Below, one piece after another: positions 8,968-18,172 of a DNA stretch of 64,000 nt. The stretch spans positions 1,781,096 through 1,845,095 of the forward strand of contig NZ_JAMLJK010000001.1 of NCBI RefSeq assembly GCF_023700005.1, given 5' to 3'. Position numbers and translations under genes: made by a program. Each line of letters starts with the position of its first letter. The stretch's first letter is position 1. Below the pieces are notes generated by a model. The model was given only the letters and a program-made list of their open reading frames with translations, ran no database searches and was not told the DNA's origin. The stretch comes from Larsenimonas rhizosphaerae. GTDB lineage: Bacteria > Pseudomonadota > Gammaproteobacteria > Pseudomonadales > Halomonadaceae.

Positions 8968-10878
8968 TTAATGATCAGACGCACCACTGGCAAGCTCTTC
9001 AATATCGGGAGCCGCAGCCACTGCTGCCTCCTTTTTCATTCGAGGCAGCAACCAGGCATCCAGCATCTTGCGGCCGATGGGCGCTGCCAGATGATCACCA
9101 CCACCATTTTCGATGATCAGGGCAATGGCTATCTGGGGTTCATCAACCGGGGCAAAGGCCATGAACAGCGCATGATCCCGCAATCGTTCACGCAGCTCGG
9201 AGGCGTTGTACTTCTGGTTCTGGCCCAGCGTAAAGACCTGCGCCGTCCCGGTCTTGCCTGCCATCGTGTATTCAAGTCCCCGCTTGAGCGACCTGGCCGT
9301 CCCTTCATTGCTCTGAATGACGTCTTCAAGCCCCTGGTCGACCAGATGCCACCACTGGCTGTTTTTCAGCTCGACATCCGGCGGCGTTTCCGCGAAGGGA
9401 GGAGCGATCGGAGTATCACCCACCTTCATCGCCAGATGCGGACGCACCCATTTGCCCTTGTTGGCCAGCACTGCGGCAGCTGTCGCCATCTGTAGCGGCG
9501 TCGCCAGCCAGTATCCCTGCCCGATGCCCACCGAAAGGGTCTCGCCGGGATACCAAGGCTTGTTGAACCGGCCGCGCTTCCAGTCCGGCGATGGCATGAT
9601 GCCACTCTGAGCACCCCATACATCCATGCTGTAATCCGTGCCAAAGCCGAAGCGTTTCATGAAATCCGACAGACGGGTAATGCCCATGTCATGGGCAACA
9701 GTATAGAAGTAAGTATCGTTGGAAACCCTGAGCGCCCGCCGCATATTGACGCGCCCATGCCCCCAGCGCAGCCAGTTGCGGTAACGGCGCGAGTCATTCG
9801 GCAGCCTGTAATAGCCCGGGTCATAGACGGTTGTCTGTGGCGTAACCACCCCGTTCTCCAGACCGGCAAGGGCCATGTAGGGCTTGACGGTCGAGGCAGG
9901 CGGATACTGCCCCCGTACCGCCCGGTTATACAGTGGCAAATCATGATCTTCCTGCAGGGCCCGATAGTCCTTGGTCCCGATGCCGGTCACGAACTTGTTG
10001 ATGTCATAACCAGGTGTCGAGACCATGGCCAGAATGCCACCGGTAGCAGGATTGATGGCCACGATGGCACCACGCTTGCCCTCCAGCAACCTGTAACCCA
10101 GTGACTGGAGGTCACTGTCGATGGTCAACGTCAGGTTTTTCCCGGACATCGGCGGAGTGCGATCCAGTTCACGAAGCGCACGGCCGCGGGCGTTGGTTTC
10201 CACCGTGCGGTAGCCAACCTTGCCGTGCAGTTCGTCCTCATAAAATCGTTCGATGCCCAGCTTGCCGGCAAAGTGCGTACCAGCGTAGTTCCCCGCATCC
10301 AGCCGTTTCAGGTCCTTTTCACTGATCCGCCCTACATACCCCAGCACATGCGACATGACGTAGCCGTTGGGGTAATAGCGCAGTAGCTGAGCCTCTACGT
10401 CGACACCGGGCAGTCGGTAACGGTTCACAGCCAGATTGGCGATCTGCGCTTCCGTCAAATCACTCATCAGCAGGGCGGACTGGTAGGGACGCTGGCGCTG
10501 ACGTGAACGACGCTCGAAAAGCGCTATATCATCCTTTGGCAGATTGAGAATATCCACCAGCAACCTGAGCGTCTCATCAGCATCATCAGCCCGCTCACGC
10601 ACGATGGTCAGGTTATAAGTGGGACGATTTTCCGCCAGGACGCGATGATTACGATCAAAGATGAGGCCACGATTGGGCGGCAGGGGTTCAACGCGCATCC
10701 GATTGTTGTCGGAACGCGTGATAAAAACGTCGTGCTTGATGACCTGCAGATAGACCAGACGGCCTATAAGTGTCGACATCAGCAGCACAACGACCAGAAG
10801 CGCCACAATGCTGCGGCGTCTGAACAGACTGATTTCCTGCTGGGTATTGTTAAGCGTTGCGCGGCGGCGTGGACGCAT
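8968..10878 (-). CDS. mrdA: Penicillin-binding protein 2, transpeptidase
   Basis: A 636-residue bitopic inner-membrane transpeptidase that crosslinks peptidoglycan during elongation. One N-terminal membrane segment (SIVALLVVVLLMSTLIGRLVYL) is followed by the pedestal domain with RGLIFDRN and then the transpeptidase domain. The active Ser329 is in STVK, followed by an SND triad and KTGTAQ. The length matches E. coli MrdA (633). The gene lies between rlmH (24 bases upstream) and rodA. Confidence 0.97.
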   Translation of the reverse strand: MRPRRRATLNNTQQEISLFRRRSIVALLVVVLLMSTLIGRLVYLQVIKHDVFITRSDNNRMRVEPLPPNRGLIFDRNHRVLAENRPTYNLTIVRERADDADETLRLLVDILNLPKDDIALFERRSRQRQRPYQSALLMSDLTEAQIANLAVNRYRLPGVDVEAQLLRYYPNGYVMSHVLGYVGRISEKDLKRLDAGNYAGTHFAGKLGIERFYEDELHGKVGYRTVETNARGRALRELDRTPPMSGKNLTLTIDSDLQSLGYRLLEGKRGAIVAINPATGGILAMVSTPGYDINKFVTGIGTKDYRALQEDHDLPLYNRAVRGQYPPASTVKPYMALAGLENGVVTPQTTVYDPGYYRLPNDSRRYRNWLRWGHGRVNMRRALRVSNDTYFYTVAHDMGITRLSDFMKRFGFGTDYSMDVWGAQSGIMPSPDWKRGRFNKPWYPGETLSVGIGQGYWLATPLQMATAAAVLANKGKWVRPHLAMKVGDTPIAPPFAETPPDVELKNSQWWHLVDQGLEDVIQSNEGTARSLKRGLEYTMAGKTGTAQVFTLGQNQKYNASELRERLRDHALFMAFAPVDEPQIAIALIIENGGGDHLAAPIGRKMLDAWLLPRMKKEAAVAAAPDIEELASGASDH

Positions 10879-10902
10879 GTCGCACTTTGACCCAAGTTGG
10901 AA

Positions 10903-11370
10903 TTAGCGGTGGTAAGGATGTCCCGCGAGCAGTGTCCACGCACGGTAAAGCTGCTCTGCCAGAATAATTCGAACCAGCGGGTGCGGCAGCGTCAGCGGTG
11001 ACAGTGACCAGGACTGATTCGCACGAGCAAGGCAGCGAGCGTCAAGCCCGTCCGGGCCCCCGATCAACAGCGCAATATCCTGTCCCAGCGATCGCCACTG
11101 CTCCATGTGCCCCGATAACGCCGGCGTATCCCACCGTTTCCCCGGGACATCAAGCGCAACCACATGATCCTGTTCGCGCAGCTTTGACAACATGCGATCA
11201 CCCTCCTGGGCAATCGCCTTGTCTACGGAGCTGCTTTTCTGTCGCGGCCCCGGTGCCAGCTCAATGAACTCGACCGGCATGTCGCGTGGCATGCGTTTGA
11301 CATATTCATTGACGCCGCGTTCCACCCAGTCCGGCATTTTTGTGCCGACGGCCAGAATCTTCAGCTTCAA
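10903..11370 (-). CDS. rlmH: 23S rRNA m3-pseudouridine1915 methyltransferase RlmH
   Basis: A 155-residue SPOUT-class methyltransferase that modifies pseudouridine 1915 of 23S rRNA. The length is the same as E. coli RlmH. The SAM-binding knot is visible as LLIGGPDGLD followed by WSLSPLTLPHPLVRIILAEQLYRAW, ending in the conserved HPYHR tail. Its ATG overlaps the rsfS stop (ATGA). Confidence 0.97.
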   Translation of the reverse strand: MKLKILAVGTKMPDWVERGVNEYVKRMPRDMPVEFIELAPGPRQKSSSVDKAIAQEGDRMLSKLREQDHVVALDVPGKRWDTPALSGHMEQWRSLGQDIALLIGGPDGLDARCLARANQSWSLSPLTLPHPLVRIILAEQLYRAWTLLAGHPYHR

Positions 11371-11726
11371 TGGCGGACCCTGGACTCGCGATCCGTATCG
11401 GAGGGCAAATCACTCCAGAGACGCTCAAGGTCATAAAGCGCACGGGTATCCGGTGTCATGACATGAACAACCACGTCACCCAGATCTACCAGGACCCATT
11501 CGCTGCCCTGCTTGCCTTCTACTCCAATGGGCTGAAGGCCATTGGCCTTGACATCAACAACGACGGCATTGGCAAGCGCGTTGATGTGACGGCTCGAAGT
11601 GCCGCTGACTACAATCATGACATCCGTAACGTTGGTCAGTTCGGAAACGTCCATCGTCGTAATGTCACGCCCCTTGAGCCCCTCAAGGGCTTCGACGACC
11701 AAAGAGGTCAGGGTTTCTGTTTGCAT
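11367..11726 (-). CDS. rsfS: Ribosomal silencing factor RsfS
   Basis: A 119-residue protein (Iojap/RsfS family) that binds ribosomal protein uL14 and blocks subunit joining, mainly in starvation. The conserved core MDVSELTNVTDVMIVVSGTSSRH and the WVLVDLGDVVVHVM strand are present. ATG 11726 gives the family length; the frame extends to 11789 without a plausible start. It lies between nadD and rlmH, its usual place, and overlaps rlmH by 4 bases. Confidence 0.95.
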   Translation of the reverse strand: MQTETLTSLVVEALEGLKGRDITTMDVSELTNVTDVMIVVSGTSSRHINALANAVVVDVKANGLQPIGVEGKQGSEWVLVDLGDVVVHVMTPDTRALYDLERLWSDLPSDTDRESRVRH

Positions 11727-11789
11727 GGTGTCTCGACGGTTGATTAAAAGAGGTGGCATTGTACTGACACAGTCAGCTTTCGCCAGCAT

Positions 11790-12437
11790 TTATTGATCAT
11801 AAAGGCCATGGTCCCGAATGTAACGCTCCACGGCGCGAGGAACCAGAAAACGTATGGAATCTCCCGCACACAGACGAGCCCGAATATCGGTGGAGGAAAT
11901 GGCCATGGGCGACGGAAGCGAGAGGCGAAGCCAGCGACCGGCCGGCGCGTCATCAAACAGCGCTGCGGGATCGGCGGCATGACGCGCCTTCAGCCATTCG
12001 CCAAGCTCTTCTGGCAGGGACAGCTTATGGCCCGGCCGTGCGATCACCACCAGGTGGGCATAATCAAAAAGCGCGGCAGGCGCTCGCCACTGATCCAGCC
12101 GTTCGAACGCATCATCGCCAATGGCCATGACCAGACGGACATCGGGACCATACTCCTCTCGAAGGGAGCGCAATGTATCCAGTGACCAGGAAGGTCCGTC
12201 TCGTTTCAACTCTCGATCGTCCGCCAGCAGCCCCGAGGCGCCATCAATGCCGGCCTTCAGCATGGCCAGCCGGTCCACCGCGGAAGTAGCCGGCTCATCG
12301 CGGTGCGGTGGCACATGGCACGGAACCATATGCACCCGGTCAAGCGCCAGCGCCTCACCAAGCTCAACCGCACTGCGAAGATGCGCCAGATGAACCGGGT
12401 TGAACGTTCCCCCCAGCATGGCAATTCGCTCAGCCAC
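11790..12437 (-). CDS. nadD: Nicotinate-nucleotide adenylyltransferase NadD
   Basis: A 215-residue nucleotidyltransferase that makes deamido-NAD from nicotinate mononucleotide and ATP. The HxGH-type nucleotide motif reads [12 protein letters not shown] and the C-terminal SSTDIRARL block binds the adenylate. The start is a GTG at 12437, overlapping the end of proA by 8 bases. It belongs to the proA-nadD-rsfS-rlmH run and is probably translated by coupling to proA. Confidence 0.95.
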   Translation of the reverse strand: MAERIAMLGGTFNPVHLAHLRSAVELGEALALDRVHMVPCHVPPHRDEPATSAVDRLAMLKAGIDGASGLLADDRELKRDGPSWSLDTLRSLREEYGPDVRLVMAIGDDAFERLDQWRAPAALFDYAHLVVIARPGHKLSLPEELGEWLKARHAADPAALFDDAPAGRWLRLSLPSPMAISSTDIRARLCAGDSIRFLVPRAVERYIRDHGLYDQ

Positions 12438-13710
12438 GGCACTGCCCCTGACCGATCACGATGTATTTCTGGGTCGTCAGGCCTTCAAGCCCTACCGGTC
12501 CACGTGCATGCAACTTGTCGGTAGAGATACCGATTTCAGCGCCCAGACCATATTCACCGCCATCAGCAAAGCAGGTCGGCGCATTGACCATGACAGAGCT
12601 TGAGTCGACCTCGGCCATAAAGCGTTCGCTGGCCGTCAGACTGTCTGTCACGATGGCGTCACTGTGATGGGATCCGTAATGGTTGATGTGTGCAATAGCC
12701 TCATCCAGATCATTTACCACCCTGACGGCCAGCACCGGCCCGAGATACTCGGTGGACCAGTCATCAACCGTCGCAGGATGCACGGCAACCAGCGACTGCA
12801 CCGTGTCACATCCCCGAACCTCGACACCATGCTCCACCAGACGCGACACCAGCGCAGGCAGTATCGCTGCTGCCCGGTCCCGATGGACCAGCAATGTCTC
12901 CATGGCGCCACAGATGCCATACCGATAACACTTGGCATTGAAGGCAATATCCATGGCCATGGCATCACTTTGCGCCTGGGCATCAATATATACATGACAC
13001 AACCCTTCCAGATGCTTGAGCACTGGAATCGTTGCCTCGTTCGAAATGCGCGTAATCAGCGACTTGCCACCCCGCGGAATGATCAGGTCAACCAGTTTGC
13101 TGGCCGTGATCAGTGCTCCGACCGCCGCGCGATCCGTGGTACCTATGACACTGACGGAACCGTCAGGCAATCCGGCAACCGCAAGGCCATCCTTTACGCA
13201 GCCAGCAATGGCGGCATTGGAATGACGAGCCTCTGATCCTCCGCGAAGCACCGCGGCATTACCTGCCTTGAGGCACAGGGCTGCCGCATCGATGGTCACA
13301 TTGGGGCGAGACTCATAAATGATGCCAATGACACCGATCGGCGTTCGCCGTTTGCCGATGCGCAGGCCATTGGCCTGTTCGCGCACCTGGTCAAGCGCCC
13401 CCACCGGATCAGCCAGCGAGGCAACCGTGCTCAGCCCCTTGATCATGCCATCGATGCGCTCATCGGTCAGTGCCAGCCGGTCAATGAGAGCCTTGTCCAG
13501 CCCCTGCGCTCTGGCCAGATCAAGATCAAGCTGATTGGCCTGTTTCAGTGCCTCACGGCGCGAATCCAGCGCCTCGGCCATGGCCAGCAGCGCCTTGTTC
13601 TTGTCGTGTGCCGGTGTACTTCGCAGCACCTGGCTGGCTTCACGAGCCGCCTGACACAATGCGTAAACGTGTTCCTCGACCGATACTGATTCGGCCTGCC
13701 CCTGATTCAT
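12430..13710 (-). CDS. proA: Gamma-glutamyl phosphate reductase ProA
   Basis: A 426-residue aldehyde-dehydrogenase-fold enzyme that reduces gamma-glutamyl phosphate to glutamate semialdehyde in proline synthesis. Family blocks visible are [19 protein letters not shown], the NAAVLRGG nucleotide loop and EGLCHVYID. The catalytic Cys region is [19 protein letters not shown]. It is the first gene of the long minus-strand cluster. proB is not in the window. Confidence 0.97.
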   Translation of the reverse strand: MNQGQAESVSVEEHVYALCQAAREASQVLRSTPAHDKNKALLAMAEALDSRREALKQANQLDLDLARAQGLDKALIDRLALTDERIDGMIKGLSTVASLADPVGALDQVREQANGLRIGKRRTPIGVIGIIYESRPNVTIDAAALCLKAGNAAVLRGGSEARHSNAAIAGCVKDGLAVAGLPDGSVSVIGTTDRAAVGALITASKLVDLIIPRGGKSLITRISNEATIPVLKHLEGLCHVYIDAQAQSDAMAMDIAFNAKCYRYGICGAMETLLVHRDRAAAILPALVSRLVEHGVEVRGCDTVQSLVAVHPATVDDWSTEYLGPVLAVRVVNDLDEAIAHINHYGSHHSDAIVTDSLTASERFMAEVDSSSVMVNAPTCFADGGEYGLGAEIGISTDKLHARGPVGLEGLTTQKYIVIGQGQCRG

Positions 13711-13864
13711 GCCTCTCTCCCTGTACCGGTGTATAACGCATTCACGTCACTATAAGTCAGCTGCCCGGGCAAGTAAAAATCAAGGCCACCCACAACCCGC
13801 TTATGGCACACTGCGTTAGTGGGCAGGATACCCACAGATACATGGACGAAGGAAATAATGGTCA

Positions 13865-15274
13865 ATGGAAGCTTCCACGTGGATAGACCCCATCGCACAT
13901 TCACCCACCCTGTTGATCATCGCGCTGGGCGTGGTGGCGGCGCTGGAATCCCTGGCAGTGGTTGGACTGGCCTTTCCGGGCGTCATCATCATCACTGCCA
14001 TTGCTTCTCTGGCCGGCCATGACAATTTGTCCATCGTACTGCTACTGGTCAGCGCCACCCTCGGTGCCATCGTTGGCGACGGGCTGAGCTACTGGCTGGG
14101 ATACAGCAACCGAGAGCGGCTGCCGCGGATGTGGCCCTTTCACCGTTATCCGGAGGCCCTGGCCCGCGGGACATCCTTTTTTCATCGCTATGGCGTGATG
14201 TCGGTGCTGCTGGGCCGTTTCATAGGCCCGATTCGCCCCTTCATTCCGCTGGTCGCCGGCATGTGTCACATGCCGTCAGGCCGTTTTTTTACCGTCAATA
14301 TCATGTCGGCCCTGTTATGGGCGCCGGCCTATGTGTTGCCGGGGTATTATCTGGGCAGAACCTGGAAAACCACGCTCAGCCATTATCAGGACAGTTTTGG
14401 CTGGTTATTGCTGCTGGGACTGGTAGTCATTACTGCCTCCTGGCTTTTTTCATTTATCAGGCGCCATACCGAGCGCACAGGCTCGCTGTACCGCCTTGTG
14501 CTTCAGTGGGCACGCCGTGCCGCATGGCGCCGACGTTTATGGTTAAGCTTTCGAATGAATAAAACTGCAGGCGCCCCACCCTTGCCATCACTGTTGCTGC
14601 TGATTGGCGCACTTATCGGTTTTACCGGATGGAGCCTTTTCATTGCCCACCATCCCGACCCCTTGCCCTTTGATCACCGGGCCAACGCCTTTTTTACCAC
14701 CCTTGAGAGCCCTGCCGCCAATGCGGTAGCCCTGATGCTTGCCAAGGCCGGCGATAAGCTGGGGATTCTGGTACTGATGGCACCATGGATGCTATGGCTT
14801 GTCATTCAGCGCTACTGGGTCACCCTGTTGCACTGGTTTGGGGCCCTGGGTGGCATTGCGCTGGCCAATATCTGGTTCAAGCATATGGTAGGCCGCGCTC
14901 GACCCATGACACCGGATTACCTGACCGGCTCCTTCTCCTACCCAAGCGCACATACTTCAGGCGCAGTAGTTGTCTATGGGCTGGCGGCGGCATTCATTGC
15001 CGATGGCGTAGTGCGACCACAACGACGTCATTGGGTCTACTGGGCAGCAACCCTGCTGATTGCATTGATGGCATGGTCGCGCTTGATGATGGGCGTACAC
15101 TGGGTCAGCGATCTGATTGGCGGGGCGCTTCTGGGATTGTGCGTCTGTGCGGTCACTCGGATCAGCTACCACCGATTTTCGCATCGACCGGTAGCACGTC
15201 TGCCCTGGGGGCACCTGCTGTGGGTAACGGCGGTTCTCATGGCCGGGCGCATCATGCTGTTCCCGGCCGTGTAA
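13865..15274 (+). CDS. DedA-domain / PAP2-phosphatase fusion membrane protein
   Basis: A 469-residue polytopic protein with two domains. Residues 1 to about 200 are DedA/SNARE-associated-like: GDGLSYWLGY, then RFIGPIRPFIPLVAGM with its conserved arginine and prolines. DedA proteins help recycle lipid carriers across the membrane. Residues about 240-450 are a type-2 phosphatidic acid phosphatase with motifs KHMVGRARP, PSAHTSG and SRLMMGVHWVSDLIGG. A plausible joint role is removal of phosphate from, and flipping of, undecaprenyl or phosphatidyl phosphates; this is inference. It converges with mpl, a murein-recycling gene. AAGGA lies 11 bases before ATG 13865. Confidence 0.88.
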   Translation: MEASTWIDPIAHSPTLLIIALGVVAALESLAVVGLAFPGVIIITAIASLAGHDNLSIVLLLVSATLGAIVGDGLSYWLGYSNRERLPRMWPFHRYPEALARGTSFFHRYGVMSVLLGRFIGPIRPFIPLVAGMCHMPSGRFFTVNIMSALLWAPAYVLPGYYLGRTWKTTLSHYQDSFGWLLLLGLVVITASWLFSFIRRHTERTGSLYRLVLQWARRAAWRRRLWLSFRMNKTAGAPPLPSLLLLIGALIGFTGWSLFIAHHPDPLPFDHRANAFFTTLESPAANAVALMLAKAGDKLGILVLMAPWMLWLVIQRYWVTLLHWFGALGGIALANIWFKHMVGRARPMTPDYLTGSFSYPSAHTSGAVVVYGLAAAFIADGVVRPQRRHWVYWAATLLIALMAWSRLMMGVHWVSDLIGGALLGLCVCAVTRISYHRFSHRPVARLPWGHLLWVTAVLMAGRIMLFPAV

Positions 15275-15281
15275 GTCAGCG

Positions 15282-16643
15282 TCAGTTCACGAGCGCCGCC
15301 AGCAGGCGCTCGTGAACGCCTTCAAAGCTGCCGTTGCTCATGACCACCACCAGATCATGTGCTGATGCCATCCCCGCCACACTGTCCACCAGTTCATCGA
15401 TATGATGGAAAACATGGGATGGCACCGAACTGGTGGAGACCACTTCATCCAGTGACCAGTCGAGTCCAGTCGGCTGGAACCACCAGACACCATCGGCCTG
15501 GGCGACACTACTACTCAGCCGAGCCTTCATGGTACCCAGACGCATGGTGTTGGAGCGGGGTTCGATCACGGCCCACAGGCGGCCACCACGTTGACGTGCC
15601 AGGGAAGAAAGCCCCTCCAGGGTGGCCTCGATAGCGGTCGGATGATGCGCAAAATCATCCATGACCATGACACCCCGCACCTCGCCGCGCACCTGCTGAC
15701 GGCGCCTCGGTGGATTGAACCGGCACAGCGCAGCGGCGGCACACTCGGGATCGACACCCACCGACTCGGCAGCCGCCATTGCCGCCAGAGCGTTCAAGGC
15801 ATTGTGCCGCCCGGTCATGCCCCATTCGATGGTGTACTCCGCCTCACCGTGACTTACACGCACCTGCTGACCACCGGAGGCCAGACGTGCCTGCCAGCCG
15901 CTATCGCTTCCCCCGAACCGAACAACCGTCGACCACACGCCTCTTTCGAGCACTCTTTCAAGTGCCGCAGTATCGTCGGCAACAATAACGCTGCCCGACC
16001 CAGGCACCGTTCGCACGAGGTGATGAAACTGACGTTCTATGGCGGCCAGATCATCAAAGATATCGGCATGATCGAACTCCAGATTGTTCAACACTGCGAT
16101 ATCCGGCCGGTAATGAACAAACTTGGAACGCTTGTCAAAAAAGGCCGTGTCGTACTCATCCGCTTCGACCACAAACAGTGGTGCCTTGCCGCTGGCCGGG
16201 CGCGCCGATACGTCAAAGTTGCCGGGCACACCCCCGATCAAAAATCCGGGCGCCAGACCCGCCCACTCGAGAATCCACGCCAGCATGCTCGCCGTTGTCG
16301 TTTTCCCGTGTGTTCCTGCTACTGCCAGCACACGATGCCCCGGCAGCACATGCTCGGCAAGCCACTGTGGGCCGGAGGTGTAAGGCAGCTTTCGATCAAG
16401 AACTGCTTCCACCTCAGGGTTACCGCGCGACAGCGCGTTTCCGATCACCACCAGATCCGGAGTATCGGCCAGGTTATCAGGATGAAAGCCGGACATCAGT
16501 CTGATGCCCTGCTCTTCAAGCTGAGTACTCATCGGCGGATAGACATTGGCATCGCTGCCGGTCACCCGATGCCCGCACTCCCGCGCCAGCAGCGCAAGGC
16601 TGCCCATGAACGTACCGCATATACCTAGAATATGAACGTGCAT
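15282..16643 (-). CDS. mpl: UDP-MurNAc:L-Ala-gamma-D-Glu-meso-Dap ligase Mpl
   Basis: A 453-residue Mur-ligase-family enzyme that reattaches recycled murein tripeptide to UDP-MurNAc. It starts with the Mpl-type nucleotide fold MHVHILGICGTFMG and has the ATP loop GTHGKTTTASML. The block VEADEYDTAFFDKRSKFVHY distinguishes Mpl from MurC. The length is close to E. coli Mpl (457). It lies alone on the minus strand between the convergent DedA-PAP2 gene and the divergent pfp. Confidence 0.96.
   Translation of the reverse strand: MHVHILGICGTFMGSLALLARECGHRVTGSDANVYPPMSTQLEEQGIRLMSGFHPDNLADTPDLVVIGNALSRGNPEVEAVLDRKLPYTSGPQWLAEHVLPGHRVLAVAGTHGKTTTASMLAWILEWAGLAPGFLIGGVPGNFDVSARPASGKAPLFVVEADEYDTAFFDKRSKFVHYRPDIAVLNNLEFDHADIFDDLAAIERQFHHLVRTVPGSGSVIVADDTAALERVLERGVWSTVVRFGGSDSGWQARLASGGQQVRVSHGEAEYTIEWGMTGRHNALNALAAMAAAESVGVDPECAAAALCRFNPPRRRQQVRGEVRGVMVMDDFAHHPTAIEATLEGLSSLARQRGGRLWAVIEPRSNTMRLGTMKARLSSSVAQADGVWWFQPTGLDWSLDEVVSTSSVPSHVFHHIDELVDSVAGMASAHDLVVVMSNGSFEGVHERLLAALVN
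15285..15317. terminator. Shared hairpin at the convergent DedA-PAP2 / mpl ends
   Basis: A perfect 13-bp inverted repeat (arms 15285-15297 and 15305-15317, GTTCACGAGCGCC and complement) begins 10 bases past the DedA-PAP2 stop and covers the last codons of mpl. There is no T-run, so efficient intrinsic termination is uncertain. Confidence 0.5.
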
Positions 16644-16831
16644 AAATCCTGACTCATCAATAAAGCCGGATCAGACTAGCACGCAGATCAACAAGTCGTC
16701 AGTCTCTGCCTCGCAGCGGTCATCTCTTTTCGCTAAGATGGCCGGCGCAAGTGTTCGGTTAGCGCAAGTAGGCAACCCGGCATTTCAGAGAGAGAAGAGA
16801 GAAGAACCCCAAAAAACAGCAGGAAGTTTCC

Positions 16832-18091
16832 ATGGCAAAACATAATGCCTTCTATGCGCAATCCGGCGGTGTCTCGTCGGTCATCAACGCCAGTGCCTGT
16901 GGCGTGATCGAAACCTGTCGACAGCACAGTGACCGTATCGGTCACCTGTATGCCGGCCATAACGGCATCATTGGTGCCCTGACAGAAGACCTGATTGACG
17001 TGGGCCAGGAAAGTGATGAGGCCATCGCTGCACTGCGTCATACCCCCGGCGGCGCGTTCGGCTCCTGCCGTTACAAGCTCAAGGGCATCGACACTCACAG
17101 GGTTCAGTACGAGCGCCTGATCGAAGTATTCCAGGCCCATGACATTCGCTACTTTTTCTATAATGGCGGTGGTGACAGTGCCGATACCTGCCTGAAGGTG
17201 TCACAGCTTTCCGAGCGCATGGGTTATCCGCTCCAGGCAATTCACGTTGCCAAGACCGTCGACAACGATCTACCGCTGACCGACAACTCGCCCGGTTTTG
17301 GCTCCGTGGCCAAGTACATCGCGACATCCATTCGTGAAGCCGCGCTTGATGTGGCCTCCATGTGCGCCACCTCTACCAAGGTCTTCGTGATGGAAGCCAT
17401 GGGACGTCATGCCGGCTGGATTGCCGCCGCCGGCGCGCTGGCTGGCGGAGAAGGCGCCGCGCCTCCTCACATGGTCATTTTCCCGGAAGTCCCCTTTGAC
17501 CGCCGGCGCGTGATGCGCAAGGTCGATGAAACCGTCAAGCAATACGGTTACTGCGTCATTGTGGTCTCGGAAGGCGCCCGCTACGAAGATGGCTCATTTC
17601 TTGCTGATGCAGGTAATACCGATGCCTTCGGCCACCGTCAGCTCGGAGGTGTCGCACCGACACTGGCCGGCATGGTGAAACAGGACCTGGGCTACAAGTA
17701 TCACTGGTCAGTCCCGGATTACCTGCAACGCTCTGCACGCCATCTCGCATCACGGGTAGATGTCGAGCAGGCCTACGCCGTCGGCGTGCGCGCCGTCGAA
17801 TGTGCTCTGGAAGGCAAGAACGCCATCATGCCTGCCATTCGCCGTGACAGTCAGTCGCCCTACAGCTGGTCGATCTTTGATGCGCCGCTGGCCGACATCG
17901 CCAACCAGGAAAAATTCATGCCGGCTGACTTCATTCGTGAAGATGGCTTCGGCATCACCCAGCCCTGCCGCGATTACCTGGAGCCACTGATCCAGGGCGA
18001 GGATTTCCCGCCGTTCGTCAACGGCATGCCGGACTATGCCAAACTGAAACTGGCTACCGTACCGAAAAAGCTGGCACCGTTTGAAATCTGA
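16832..18091 (+). CDS. pfp: PPi-dependent 6-phosphofructokinase
   Basis: A 419-residue phosphofructokinase that uses pyrophosphate instead of ATP, a reversible step. The PPi-type signature is an Asp in place of the ATP-enzyme Gly in the phosphoryl-donor loop: NGGGDSADT. The fructose-phosphate site reads AKTVDNDL and MEAMGRHAGW. In halomonads sugars are thought to be degraded mainly by the Entner-Doudoroff route, so this enzyme would serve gluconeogenesis or supply PPi-linked flux. The start ATG has AGGA 10 bases upstream. A strong terminator follows. ppa, which consumes PPi, lies 2 kb downstream. Confidence 0.95.
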   Translation: MAKHNAFYAQSGGVSSVINASACGVIETCRQHSDRIGHLYAGHNGIIGALTEDLIDVGQESDEAIAALRHTPGGAFGSCRYKLKGIDTHRVQYERLIEVFQAHDIRYFFYNGGGDSADTCLKVSQLSERMGYPLQAIHVAKTVDNDLPLTDNSPGFGSVAKYIATSIREAALDVASMCATSTKVFVMEAMGRHAGWIAAAGALAGGEGAAPPHMVIFPEVPFDRRRVMRKVDETVKQYGYCVIVVSEGARYEDGSFLADAGNTDAFGHRQLGGVAPTLAGMVKQDLGYKYHWSVPDYLQRSARHLASRVDVEQAYAVGVRAVECALEGKNAIMPAIRRDSQSPYSWSIFDAPLADIANQEKFMPADFIREDGFGITQPCRDYLEPLIQGEDFPPFVNGMPDYAKLKLATVPKKLAPFEI

Positions 18092-18112
18092 AGCAGCCTG
18101 ATGGGGCTCAGG

Positions 18113-18141
18113 GGCAGCGACCGATGTCGCTGCCTTTTTTT
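18113..18141 (+). terminator. Intrinsic terminator of pfp
   Basis: A 9-bp stem GGCAGCGAC/GTCGCTGCC with loop CGAT is followed by TTTTTTT, 21 bases past the pfp stop. Confidence 0.93.
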
Positions 18142-18172
18142 GCCCCGCGTCCCACCAGAGGCGGTAATCCGC